A DNA stretch of 64,000 nt. It comes from Paenibacillus piri. GTDB taxonomy: Bacteria > Bacillota > Bacilli > Paenibacillales > NBRC-103111. Location of the stretch: positions 248,001-312,000 of the forward strand of contig NZ_SMRT01000002.1 of the NCBI RefSeq assembly GCF_004354045.1, in the 5' to 3' direction. This document shows positions 26,463 through 33,826 of this stretch, piece by piece (within the stretch, counting starts at the first letter, position 1; each line of letters opens with the position of its first letter). Below the pieces are notes generated by a model. It made no database searches and was not told the DNA's origin. It saw only the letters and a program-made list of their open reading frames with translations. Both the position numbers and the translations under genes were made by a program.

Positions 26463-27896
26463 ATGAAAGGATTGCTTTATATCAACGGCAAGTGGGAAGA
26501 ACCTGTACAGGGACGATATTTCCCTTCCTATAACCCGGCAACGGGAGAACCGATCGGCGAAGCGGCGGACGGTACCCAAGCGGACGCCAAGCGGGCAATC
26601 GACGCTGCTGCCGCCGCATTTCCGGCGTGGTCGCAAATGACGGCGCTCGAGCGAGCGGATCTTATGATGAACTGCTATAACCGAATCAACGAACAATTCG
26701 ATGAATTGGCCGAAATTTTGACTACGGAGCAGGGAAAGCCGCTGCAGGAAGCGAAAAACGAGCTGATCTATGCCAACAGCTTCTTCCGCTGGTTTGCCGA
26801 GGAGGCGCGGCGTATTTATGGCGATACGGTGCCTGCCAACAGCAAAGACAAGCGGCTCTTCGTCATCAAGCAGCCGGTCGGCGTCGTAGCGGCTATTTCC
26901 ACCTGGAATTTCCCGCAAGCGATGGTGACGCGCAAAATCGCTCCGGCGCTCGCCGCCGGCTGCACCATTGTCGTAAAGCCGGCCAAGCATACGCCGCTCA
27001 ATGCGGCAGCGCTGTTTCGCATTTTCGATCAGGTCGGTTTTCCGCCGGGCGTGGTCAATTTGATCTCCACCTCTTCCTCCAAGGAAGTGGGCGAGGAATT
27101 TTTAACGAATCCTTCGGTTCGCAAAATTACGTTTACCGGGTCCACGGATGTCGGCAAATATTTGATCAAGCGCTCGTCGGAGCAGGTGAAGAAAGTATCG
27201 ATGGAGCTTGGAGGCCATGCGCCCTTTATCATATTCGCCGACGCCGATCTTGAGGATGCGGTCAACGGCGTGATCGGGAGTAAATTCCGCAATGCGGGCC
27301 AAACCTGCATATGCGCCAACAGAGTATATGTGGAGCGCCCGGTGAAAGAACAATTTGAAGCGCTGCTCGTGCAAAAGGTAAAGGGGCTCACGCTGGGCAA
27401 CGGTCTGGATTCGAACACTACATTGGGCCCTCTCATCGATGAAGGCGCGGTTGAAAAATCGCAGGAGCATGTCTTGGATGCCGTATCCAAAGGTGCGAAG
27501 GTGTTGACTGGCGGCAAACGGGCCGAGCGGCCGGGCCAATTTTTCGAACCGACCATCTTGTCCGATGTGGATGAAAACATGCTCATCTGCAACGAGGAAA
27601 CATTCGGGCCGGTCGCGCCCGTCATGGTTTTCGATACGGAGGATGAGGTCATCGCGCGGGCGAATCGCGTTCCTTACGGACTTGCGTCTTATTTTTATAC
27701 GCAGGATTTAAGCCGCGCCTTCCGGGTAGCGGAGAAGCTGGAGTATGGCATCGTAGGGCTGAACGATCCGTTCCCTTCGGTAGCGCAAGCCCCGTTCGGC
27801 GGCGTCAAGGAGTCGGGGATCGGGCGGGAAGGCGGCAAAGAGGGATTGGACGATTTTCTCGAAACGAAGTATATCTCGATGAAGCTGAATTTATAA
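26463..27896 (+). CDS. NAD(P)-dependent aldehyde dehydrogenase (succinate-semialdehyde/glycolaldehyde type)
   Basis: 477 aa. The catalytic Cys is in NAGQTCICANRVYV, the general base Glu in SMELGGHAPFII, and the oxyanion Asn region is STWNFPQAMVTRKIAPALA. It is closest in appearance to GabD-like succinate-semialdehyde and glycolaldehyde dehydrogenases. In this operon it would oxidise the aldehyde released by the HpaI aldolase (glycolaldehyde or lactaldehyde for pentonates or 6-deoxyhexonates). Three ATGs occur close together; the third, at 26463, is 9 bases from AAGGA at 26449 and is preferred. Confidence 0.9.
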   Translation: MKGLLYINGKWEEPVQGRYFPSYNPATGEPIGEAADGTQADAKRAIDAAAAAFPAWSQMTALERADLMMNCYNRINEQFDELAEILTTEQGKPLQEAKNELIYANSFFRWFAEEARRIYGDTVPANSKDKRLFVIKQPVGVVAAISTWNFPQAMVTRKIAPALAAGCTIVVKPAKHTPLNAAALFRIFDQVGFPPGVVNLISTSSSKEVGEEFLTNPSVRKITFTGSTDVGKYLIKRSSEQVKKVSMELGGHAPFIIFADADLEDAVNGVIGSKFRNAGQTCICANRVYVERPVKEQFEALLVQKVKGLTLGNGLDSNTTLGPLIDEGAVEKSQEHVLDAVSKGAKVLTGGKRAERPGQFFEPTILSDVDENMLICNEETFGPVAPVMVFDTEDEVIARANRVPYGLASYFYTQDLSRAFRVAEKLEYGIVGLNDPFPSVAQAPFGGVKESGIGREGGKEGLDDFLETKYISMKLNL

Positions 27897-28019
27897 TAAT
27901 CATTCGTCGACGGCTGCCATCCGCCGTAAGCGGGTTCGCTTTATGCGGATGCGGCCGTTTTGCAGCTCGTGCCGGGTTTTCGCGTATGGGGAGCCGAATG
28001 GGACAGTCAGAATTCAGCG

Positions 28020-28058
28020 TGGAATTCTGAAGTGGAATTCTGAAGTGGAATACTGAAT
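28020..28058 (+). repeat. 13-bp tandem repeat, three units
   Basis: TGGAATTCTGAAG at 28020-28032 and 28033-28045, then TGGAATACTGAAT at 28046-28058. It sits in the gap before the polyol dehydrogenase gene. Confidence 0.75.
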
Positions 28059-28147
28059 GGGATGCGGAATAAAGGCTTGGCTGAGCATACGCCCTGTGAT
28101 ACGATAAAACAAGAAGGGATGGCGATGAATTGGCTGCAGGAGCAACA

Positions 28148-29203
28148 ATGAAAGCGCTTGTCGTTTATGGACCCGGGAATTATCGGTTGGAAGAGGTACC
28201 GGTCCCAGAGGCCGGGGAAGGCGAGCTCGTGATTCGCGTCGAGGCTTGCGGCATTTGTGCAAGCGATATCAAGACGTACCATGGCGCGCCTAAAATTTGG
28301 GGCGGGGAAGGCAACGCTCCCTATATCCAAACGCCGGTTATCGCCGGACACGAGTTTGTGGGCAAGGTTGTAGAGGTCGGTCAAGGCTACGACGGGGAAT
28401 TTCAGGTCGGCGACAGGGTGATCTCCGAGCAAATCGTCCCTTGCAGGAATTGCCGTTATTGTCTGACCGGCAAATATTGGATGTGCCAAACGCATGATAT
28501 TTACGGATTCCGGCCCAATGTTCACGGCGGGATGGCGGAATTCATGAAGTTTCCCAAAGACGCTTTGGTATACCGGGTACCGGCGGAGCTGCCGCTGCGC
28601 AAAGCGGTGCTGATCGAGCCGATTGCCTGCGCGAAGCACGCGGTTGACCGCGGGCGGATCGAGCCCGACGATGTCGTCGTGCTCTCCGGAGCAGGACCTT
28701 TGGGACTCGGCATGATCGGGGCGATCCGTATGCTGAGGCCGCAATTGTTAGTCGTGCTTGATTTGAAGGATGACCGTCTCGAGCTCGCGAAACGTTTCGG
28801 CGCCGATGTCGTTCTGAACCCGGGCAAGGCGAATGCGCTTGATGCTGTGCTGGAACTGACTGAAGGATATGGCTGCGATGTTTATATCGAGGCGACCGGA
28901 CATCCGGCAAGCGTTAATCAGGGGCTGGAGATGATCCGGAAGCTGGGACGGTTCGTAGAGTTCAGCGTATTTAAAGACCCGGTGACCGTTGATTGGAGCA
29001 TCATCGGCGATACGAAGGAACTCGATATTTATGGAGCTCATCTGAGCCCTGATTGCTATGAGCCTGTGATCGCCGGCATCGCTAGCGGAGAGCTTCCGAC
29101 GGAGGGCGTTGTGACGCATCAATATGCGCTGGAGCAATGGGAAGAAGCGTTCGGCGTCATGGACAAAGGCGACGGCTCCATCAAAGTGATCCTGGTTCCT
29201 TGA
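28148..29203 (+). CDS. Zinc-dependent dehydrogenase, erythritol/threitol-dehydrogenase-like
   Basis: 351 aa. Zinc ligands are in ACGICASDIKTYHGAP, GHEFVGKVVEVGQ and the structural cysteines of PCRNCRYCLTGKYWMC; the Rossmann motif is VVLSGAGPLGLGMIGAIRM. The insertion KIWGGEGNAPYIQTPV is typical of the erythritol/L-threitol dehydrogenase branch. The ATG at 28148 with AGGAG at 28138-28142 is preferred over the TTG at 28130. A 10-codon open frame (28115-28147 region) ends in a TGA that overlaps this ATG. It probably belongs to the sugar-acid operon, though about 250 bases separate it from the aldehyde dehydrogenase. Confidence 0.88.
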   Translation: MKALVVYGPGNYRLEEVPVPEAGEGELVIRVEACGICASDIKTYHGAPKIWGGEGNAPYIQTPVIAGHEFVGKVVEVGQGYDGEFQVGDRVISEQIVPCRNCRYCLTGKYWMCQTHDIYGFRPNVHGGMAEFMKFPKDALVYRVPAELPLRKAVLIEPIACAKHAVDRGRIEPDDVVVLSGAGPLGLGMIGAIRMLRPQLLVVLDLKDDRLELAKRFGADVVLNPGKANALDAVLELTEGYGCDVYIEATGHPASVNQGLEMIRKLGRFVEFSVFKDPVTVDWSIIGDTKELDIYGAHLSPDCYEPVIAGIASGELPTEGVVTHQYALEQWEEAFGVMDKGDGSIKVILVP

Positions 29204-29272
29204 TGAGGTACGATTGGCGCTGCAGTACGGAATTGTATGCAAATAGGAAGGCGGGAGTTGTGTCTGGTAAAA

Positions 29273-29286
29273 TGAAAGCGCTGATT
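29273..29286 (+). promoter_or_regulatory. Second cre-like element
   Basis: TGAAAGCGCTGATT resembles the CcpA cre core (AARCGYT) and lies 40 bases before the ketopantoate-reductase-like gene; weaker in its 3' half. Confidence 0.3.
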
Positions 29287-29325
29287 TCATGCTGAGAGCA
29301 CAGGAGATAGGAGAAGGAGTTAAAA

Positions 29326-30258
29326 ATGAACTTTTTGATTGTTGGCGCCGGCGCAATCGGCGGATATTTCGGCGGGCGGCTGATTGAATCCGGGGCGGAT
29401 GTCACTTTTTTAGTCCGGGAGAATCGTCGGAATCAACTTGAACAAGACGGGCTGGTCATTGAGAGCGTTCACGGCCATTTCAGTTCCCGGGTGAAGACGA
29501 TAACGCCAGATGAGAAATGTCAAACCTTCGACATGATCCTCGTCGCTCTAAAAGCGTATCATTTGGAAAGAACGGTCGAATCTCTTGCCGGGTATATGCA
29601 TGAAAGAACGTTGATACTTCCATTATTAAATGGGTACCAGCATTATCAAACATTTTTTAACCAGTTCGGACAGGATCGGGTGCTTGGCGGTCTTTGTTTC
29701 ATCGAAACCACGTTAGCTAACGGAGTCATTGTTCAAAGCAGCCCCCGACATGATGTGGTCTTTGGTGGCTGGGATGGAAATGAGGATGAACGGATCCGGA
29801 CGATAACAGAAAGCTTTTCCAAGGCTAATTGCAATGCAATCGTTAGTGATCATATTCAAGCTGACATTTGGCAAAAGTATATTTTTATCGCCAGCTTGAG
29901 CGGCATTACGTCTCTTTTCCGTTCATCTATCGGCCCGATTGTTGAAAACCGTCATACCGACAAATTGCTCCGGTCTTTAATTGAAGAGATTTGTTCGATT
30001 GCCCAAAAAAAGTTTGATTTTATTCCCGAACATATTGCCGAAACCACTTATAACACATCCAAATTGCTTCACTATACCATGAAATCCTCCATGTTGAGAG
30101 ATATGGAAAAAGGGCTGCCTACAGAGACAGAGCATCTTCAAGGATATTTATTAAAGCTTGCTGACGGCGATCCGTCCCCTATTCTTGAAACCGTTTATAG
30201 CAATCTGGTCATCTATGAAAAAAATAATATTGCGGCTAAGATGCGAACGGAGCTGTAA
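29326..30258 (+). CDS. Ketopantoate reductase (ApbA/PanE)-family oxidoreductase
   Basis: 310 aa. The N-terminal NAD(P) motif is MNFLIVGAGAIGGYFGGRL; the C-terminal catalytic Lys region is QADIWQKYIFIASLSGITSL, and the late SSMLRDMEKGLPTETEHLQGYL is the substrate-binding helix with the conserved Ser and Glu. True PanE makes pantoate for CoA; many paralogues beside catabolic genes reduce other 2-oxo acids. With no panB/panC neighbours, PanE function is uncertain. RBS GAGAAGGAG. GC drops noticeably from here onwards. Confidence 0.85.
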   Translation: MNFLIVGAGAIGGYFGGRLIESGADVTFLVRENRRNQLEQDGLVIESVHGHFSSRVKTITPDEKCQTFDMILVALKAYHLERTVESLAGYMHERTLILPLLNGYQHYQTFFNQFGQDRVLGGLCFIETTLANGVIVQSSPRHDVVFGGWDGNEDERIRTITESFSKANCNAIVSDHIQADIWQKYIFIASLSGITSLFRSSIGPIVENRHTDKLLRSLIEEICSIAQKKFDFIPEHIAETTYNTSKLLHYTMKSSMLRDMEKGLPTETEHLQGYLLKLADGDPSPILETVYSNLVIYEKNNIAAKMRTEL

Positions 30259-30276
30259 AATTGAAAATCGCAAGTG

Positions 30277-30314
30277 GACAGGCGGAGTCGATCGGACATG
30301 CCCCTGTCTTTTTT
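30277..30314 (+). terminator. Terminator after the ketopantoate-reductase-like gene
   Basis: GACAGG (30277-30282) and CCTGTC (30303-30308) followed by six Ts. Confidence 0.65.
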
Positions 30315-30380
30315 ATCAGAATGTAGGAAATGACAGATGTCCTATAAAGTGACATATCCCAGCCCTATTCGTCCAAAATA

Positions 30381-30410
30381 TTGACAATTTTATATAAAAA
30401 ATGGTATATT
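30381..30410 (+). promoter_or_regulatory. Promoter of the agr-like operon
   Basis: TTGACA at 30381-30386, 18-base spacer, TATATT at 30405-30410. The expected transcript has a leader of about 100 bases before agrB containing the repeated word ATGATACAGGA (30463 and 30480 regions). Confidence 0.7.
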
Positions 30411-30515
30411 GGACATGTCAGTTGCAGGAAAATATTGTTGGTTGAGGGAAAATAAAGGCGATATGATACAGGAAAATGGTATGATACAGGAGTACTAGGA
30501 GAGGAAGTTGTTTGA

Positions 30516-31061
30516 TTGATTGGTAGGTTATCAGAATACTTGGCGATTTTAGTCTACAATGAAAGAAATGATTACTTAACCTTACCTAAAGTCAAATTTG
30601 CAATACATTTCTTTCTGAATCTTTTTTTTGTATTTGCGACAGTTGTACTATTCTCGATATTATTTAACAATACAGCCGAATCTCTCTACTGTTTCTTCGC
30701 TTTCATATTTCTCAGATTTATTAGCGGAGGAAGCTGGCATTTTAAAAACGACCTCATCTGCTATTTGTTTTCATCATTAATTCTTGTATTAATCCCGTTT
30801 ATTTCAATAAAGATAGAGCTTGAAGATCCATTAAACTGGACATTAAACGTCGTTTCGTTAATTGTAATCGCTTTTTTTTCTCCTGCATCGAAGAGGAACA
30901 TAGGGAATAAAAGAAAATGGGGATTTAAGATAGCAAGTACTTTAATTGTCTTGATACACTTCGCATTCATTAACTCAGCCGTACTCACTCTAGCATTTTT
31001 TGTACAAGCAGTTTCAATTATTCCAATTAAATTCAAAAGGAATGATTCATTGAATGTTTAG
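30516..31061 (+). CDS. agrB: AgrB-like peptide-processing membrane protease
   Basis: 181 aa, about five to six membrane helices. AgrB cleaves the C-terminal tail of AgrD and forms the (thio)lactone ring. The catalytic pair has the correct spacing: His75 in ISGGSWHFKND and Cys82 in LICYLFSS, seven residues apart as in staphylococcal AgrB (His77/Cys84). RFISGGSWH replaces the usual RKYAGGYH. TTG start at 30516 with GGAGAGGAAG upstream. It overlaps the next gene by 8 bases. It is AT-rich compared with the upstream metabolic genes. The downstream AgrD-like prepeptide supports the assignment. Confidence 0.88.
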   Translation: MIGRLSEYLAILVYNERNDYLTLPKVKFAIHFFLNLFFVFATVVLFSILFNNTAESLYCFFAFIFLRFISGGSWHFKNDLICYLFSSLILVLIPFISIKIELEDPLNWTLNVVSLIVIAFFSPASKRNIGNKRKWGFKIASTLIVLIHFAFINSAVLTLAFFVQAVSIIPIKFKRNDSLNV

Positions 31062-31731
31062 AGAGTTCGTCTCATTTCTTTTCTCAATGTTGGATTGTGC
31101 AGCAATCATGCTATTAATAATGGGGGTTTTTCGGTTTACGTTCAGAGGGAATATTTTAAGAATGCTAGGCTCAAATATTATCTATACTATTTGCTCTATG
31201 GTTCTAGTGAATGTCGGATTGCATACGGAAGCGTTACTGGTCCAAATACCAATCATAGTATTGATATTCAAATATATTTTTAAGGAAAACAGCAAGTATT
31301 CAATTTGGATTACAGTAACTGGCTTTGTGACATTCTTAATGATTCAAGGCACACTTATTTACATGTTTTTGTACATAAGAATAATGTCACCGGATGATAT
31401 TCAGCCGTTCACCATCATGGGTTATGTAGGACAAACGGTCACATTCATCATTTGTTTAATAGTATCGCTTTTTATCAAGAAAATGAATGAAGGCTTCATG
31501 TTTGATTTTGAGAACAAGTTCAAGAAAAAGAAAACTCCACAAGGGATTACTCCATATATGGTATTCGCATGTATCCTGGCGATTTTAGTATCGCTCTTCT
31601 ACCCTCAAATATATAATTCGAGCATTACCATGTCCTTCTACTTGACAGTCTTATTTTCCATTATATCCTTTCTTTCATTAATCTATTACTCAATTAAGAG
31701 AAATCATGAAGAAGTTAATAGTGTTTTTTAA
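31054..31731 (+). CDS. AgrC-sensor-like membrane protein lacking a kinase domain
   Basis: 225 aa with about seven hydrophobic helices (roughly 10-30, 37-55, 58-80, 84-107, 118-140, 165-185, 190-215). Size, position in an agr operon and the helix pattern resemble the N-terminal sensor of AgrC, but the protein stops at Asn-His-Glu-Glu-Val-Asn-Ser-Val-Phe with no DHp or ATPase domain, and none is found in another frame downstream. It may be a naturally kinase-free receptor, an immunity or decoy receptor, or a transport helper. Translation is coupled to agrB. The identity as a receptor is inference. Confidence 0.6.
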   Translation: MFREFVSFLFSMLDCAAIMLLIMGVFRFTFRGNILRMLGSNIIYTICSMVLVNVGLHTEALLVQIPIIVLIFKYIFKENSKYSIWITVTGFVTFLMIQGTLIYMFLYIRIMSPDDIQPFTIMGYVGQTVTFIICLIVSLFIKKMNEGFMFDFENKFKKKKTPQGITPYMVFACILAILVSLFYPQIYNSSITMSFYLTVLFSIISFLSLIYYSIKRNHEEVNSVF

Positions 31732-31776
31732 TTGGCTTCTTCTGATATAAATGTTGACTCTGAAGGGGGTGAGACT

Positions 31777-31905
31777 ATGAAAAAAATGATGTCCATTTTA
31801 GCAACTCCATTTGTTTATGCAATAGTCACTGCTGTTGTAATCTTTCAACCAGCCTGCACAGGCGCTTGGCATGAGCCAGAAATGCCTGAAGAAATGGTAA
31901 GATAA
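31777..31905 (+). CDS. agrD: AgrD-like cyclic-lactone autoinducer prepeptide (42 aa)
   Basis: A 42-codon gene with a strong AAGGGGGTGA site 5 bases before its ATG. The product has an amphipathic N-terminal leader (MKKMMSILATPFVYAIV...), a putative core around Ala-Cys27-Thr-Gly-Ala-Trp31, and an acidic tail HEPEMPEEMVR that fits the AgrD tail pattern (E-x-x-x-P-x-E). A five-residue ring Cys27-Trp31, closed as a thiolactone, is predicted by analogy with Listeria and clostridial AgrD peptides. It follows agrB and the AgrC-like gene in one operon. Confidence 0.88.
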   Translation: MKKMMSILATPFVYAIVTAVVIFQPACTGAWHEPEMPEEMVR

Positions 31906-32006
31906 ACAATTTATTATATATCTCATTGAGATGCACTCTACATAACCAATATGGTTTTATAGGGTGCATCTTATTATTAGTAATTCCAAGTCGAGGTGTG
32001 AAGACG

Positions 32007-32531
32007 ATGAAATTAGCTGAATTTATTAGAACCACTTTACATACTAAATTACGCGACAAATGCAGTATGACGGAAATCGAAGCTCTGGTTAACGATTTGG
32101 CCGATGTATACAGAAGCTCGAGTCATATCGCATTAATGAATAGTGAAGGCGAAATTTTCATAACGAATATCCAGGATGATATTTTATATGTTCATATAAA
32201 AAGCAAAAATGATTACCTGTTTTATAGAAAAGAAGGCCCGTACGCTTTATTTAATCCATATATTGACGTAAGCGAGGTTTTGGGAGAAAACTTTTGTCTG
32301 CTGGATAAAAAAACAGTGGTTAATAAAAATTTAATCAAAAGATATGACAGTTACATGGGGATTATTTATTTTGATGAAGATTGGGAAAATGAAGACGCGG
32401 TAAAATTGTATGCTGCAATTACTGCAGTCGAAAGAATATTGCCCAAAATTAAAGGGAAAGAATACGACGTACGAAATGAAAATGAGTCCTTGTACGCTCC
32501 CATGTTTAAGGATAAGTTGAAATTAGACTAA
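32007..32531 (+). CDS. LytTR-like protein without receiver domain (174 aa)
   Basis: Residues about 50-160 follow the LytTR fold pattern: DDILYVHIKSKNDYLFYR (dIlYie...), then ENFCLLDKKTVVNKNLIKRY (fxrihrSylVNlnkI) and SYMGIIYFDEDW. The N-terminal 45 residues are helical and the C-terminus is a charged helix. There is no receiver domain. The usual 'RS' of the DNA-contacting strand is replaced by KT. Start at 32007 with GAGGTGTGAAG upstream; the frame is open earlier but without a site. Lying just downstream of agrD, it could be the regulator of the system or a degenerate paralogue. Moderate certainty. Confidence 0.6.
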   Translation: MKLAEFIRTTLHTKLRDKCSMTEIEALVNDLADVYRSSSHIALMNSEGEIFITNIQDDILYVHIKSKNDYLFYRKEGPYALFNPYIDVSEVLGENFCLLDKKTVVNKNLIKRYDSYMGIIYFDEDWENEDAVKLYAAITAVERILPKIKGKEYDVRNENESLYAPMFKDKLKLD

Positions 32532-32572
32532 AACCATCTCTATGCGACATGTTTCGACCGAAATGCATATTT

Positions 32573-32594
32573 CATACTTAATGTAAATGTTAAA
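32573..32594. promoter_or_regulatory. 22-bp motif copy 1 (CATACTTAA..AATGTTAAA)
   Basis: CATACTTAATGTAAATGTTA plus AA; 19 of 22 bases match the motif at 33772-33793 over the promoter of the first response-regulator gene. Read on the minus strand it is TTAACA-N6-TTAAGT, a direct-repeat-like form. It lies between the first LytTR-like gene and the candidate small RNA. Confidence 0.5.
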
Positions 32595-32636
32595 TTTTCC
32601 TAGAAAATGAACATTAATCAAATAGTATCACCATGT

Positions 32637-32772
32637 TATATTAAGGGTGTGGTCCAATATACCTAAAAGATTGGATGGTGATTACTTTTGGTTTATTAAA
32701 AATACTCTCATTAAAAAGTGCTAAGTTTGCAGACTGTCACTTTTTAGAGAGTATTGTTTTGTTTTTTTTTTT
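32637..32772 (+). ncRNA. Candidate small RNA with strong terminator
   Basis: TTAATC (32614-32619) and TATATT (32637-32642) are 17 bases apart. About 60 bases further begins a long stem: AATACTCTC-AT-TAAAAAGTG (from about 32705) pairs with CACTTTTTAGAGAGTATT (to about 32756), followed by GTTTTG and a run of 11-12 Ts. No open frame with a ribosome binding site lies between. A transcript of about 120 bases is predicted. Confidence 0.45.
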
Positions 32773-32998
32773 ATAATATCAGAATTTATATGTTTTCAGC
32801 GGAGCTGAACAATTCTGATATTGCAAGAAAACCTACATTTAAATCGCGGTCGCTCATCTTGGATAGGCCTCGATAGTGGTTTTCTTATAATATCAGAATT
32901 TATATGTTTTCAGCGGAGCTGAACAATTCTGATATTGCAAGAAAACCTACATTTAAATCGCGGTCGCTCATCTTGGATAGGCCTCGATAGTGGTTTTC
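32771..32998. repeat. Perfect 114-bp tandem duplication with nested hairpins
   Basis: Bases 32771-32884 and 32885-32998 are identical. Each unit contains a large hairpin (AATATCAGAATT against AATTCTGATATT, with an inner TTCAGC-GGA-GCTGAA stem) and a second one closed by AAGAAAACC and GGTTTTCTT with inner ATCG/CGAT pairing. No coding frame runs through it. Confidence 0.9.
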
Positions 32999-33091
32999 TT
33001 ATTGTAATCCCGCAACCATCATATGTAAAACTAATTTCCAGTTTTGAAATTATATTGACAGTCACTTTAATTTGTGTTAGGAATGATTATT

Positions 33092-33454
33092 TTGAAATTA
33101 AGAGTATATAACATCCCGACAATTTCAGTTTCAACTAATGAACTGGTTTCTATTAACTTGAACGATATCGAAAGATTTGAAAAAGAAGGAAGATACACGA
33201 TTGCATCCATTGGGGACGATCGCTTTAAATTTCACTTTTTTGATTTGGAAACCATAGAGTCGCTGTTTCTTGATGAAGGATTATGGCTAACCGACAGATC
33301 GAATGTAGTGAATCTGCATAAAGTCGTTCAGTATGATAAGAAGTATGGCAATTTATATTTTGCCGACTCCACGCGTCCGGCATCGGTCGCAAAAATTAAC
33401 TTTAAATTGGTTGAGCAGGAATTAACTAAGATAGGGCTTGCGAAAGTTATATAA
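33092..33454 (+). CDS. Single-domain LytTR DNA-binding protein
   Basis: About 120 aa, essentially only a LytTR domain: SINLNDIERFEKEGRYTIAS, then LFLDEGLWLTDRSNVVNLHK, VVQYDKKYGNLYFAD. It keeps the order of the family (dI...ie..gry.ti, f.r.hRs.vVNl.kv). No receiver or membrane segment. AGGA at 33079 is 9 bases before the TTG at 33092, which I prefer; ATG 33083 and GTG 33074 are possible. It lies after the 114-bp repeats, whose palindromes may be its target. With no AgrA-type receiver in the locus, it is the best candidate effector of the agr-like system. Confidence 0.7.
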   Translation: MKLRVYNIPTISVSTNELVSINLNDIERFEKEGRYTIASIGDDRFKFHFFDLETIESLFLDEGLWLTDRSNVVNLHKVVQYDKKYGNLYFADSTRPASVAKINFKLVEQELTKIGLAKVI

Positions 33455-33592
33455 TCTCTGATTAAAAGCATAAAAGTCTTCAAGCTCTCCGATCCTTTCC
33501 TTTGGACTGCTTTTTGGGTCATATTTCAACCAAAATTTATTAACAAACCGCATAATCCGTAAACTGTGGAATATGCTGCATTGAAATTATCG

Positions 33593-33622
33593 AACCTTTG
33601 CTGACGCGGCAAAGGTTTTTTG
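33593..33622 (+). terminator. Terminator after the LytTR gene
   Basis: AACCTTTGC and GCAAAGGTT around TGACGCG, followed by five to six Ts. Confidence 0.88.
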
Positions 33623-33771
33623 TTTAGTTGTCCGTCCTTTAAGGACAGCGAAGTCGTTTATCCTGGTGCCGTGGTGTGCTAAACTTGATTCTGCACATGT
33701 TTCCGTTGATCAAAAATTTGATGACGCAAGGAAATGTTAGCCATAATATATACAATAAGACAGTTCAATCA

Positions 33772-33800
33772 CATACTTAAAGCGAATGTTAAACTATAAT
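33772..33800 (+). promoter_or_regulatory. Promoter of the first two-component system with 22-bp motif copy 2
   Basis: CATACTTAAAGCGAATGTTA plus AA (33772-33793) is followed after one base by TATAAT (33795-33800), with no good -35. The motif occupies the place of the -35 region, suggesting activation or autoregulation. It shares 19 of 22 bases with 32573-32594. Confidence 0.55.
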
Positions 33801-33826
33801 TTTCAATAGTAGGGGGGGACGTTGGA

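Noticed and set aside
29326..30258. Naming the ketopantoate-reductase-like gene panE
   Set aside because: There is no panB/panC context, and the family contains many other 2-oxo-acid reductases.
30415..30498. 27-codon frame before agrB as the autoinducer gene
   Set aside because: It begins at the predicted transcript start, has no ribosome binding site and lacks the AgrD core and tail; the real agrD is at 31777.
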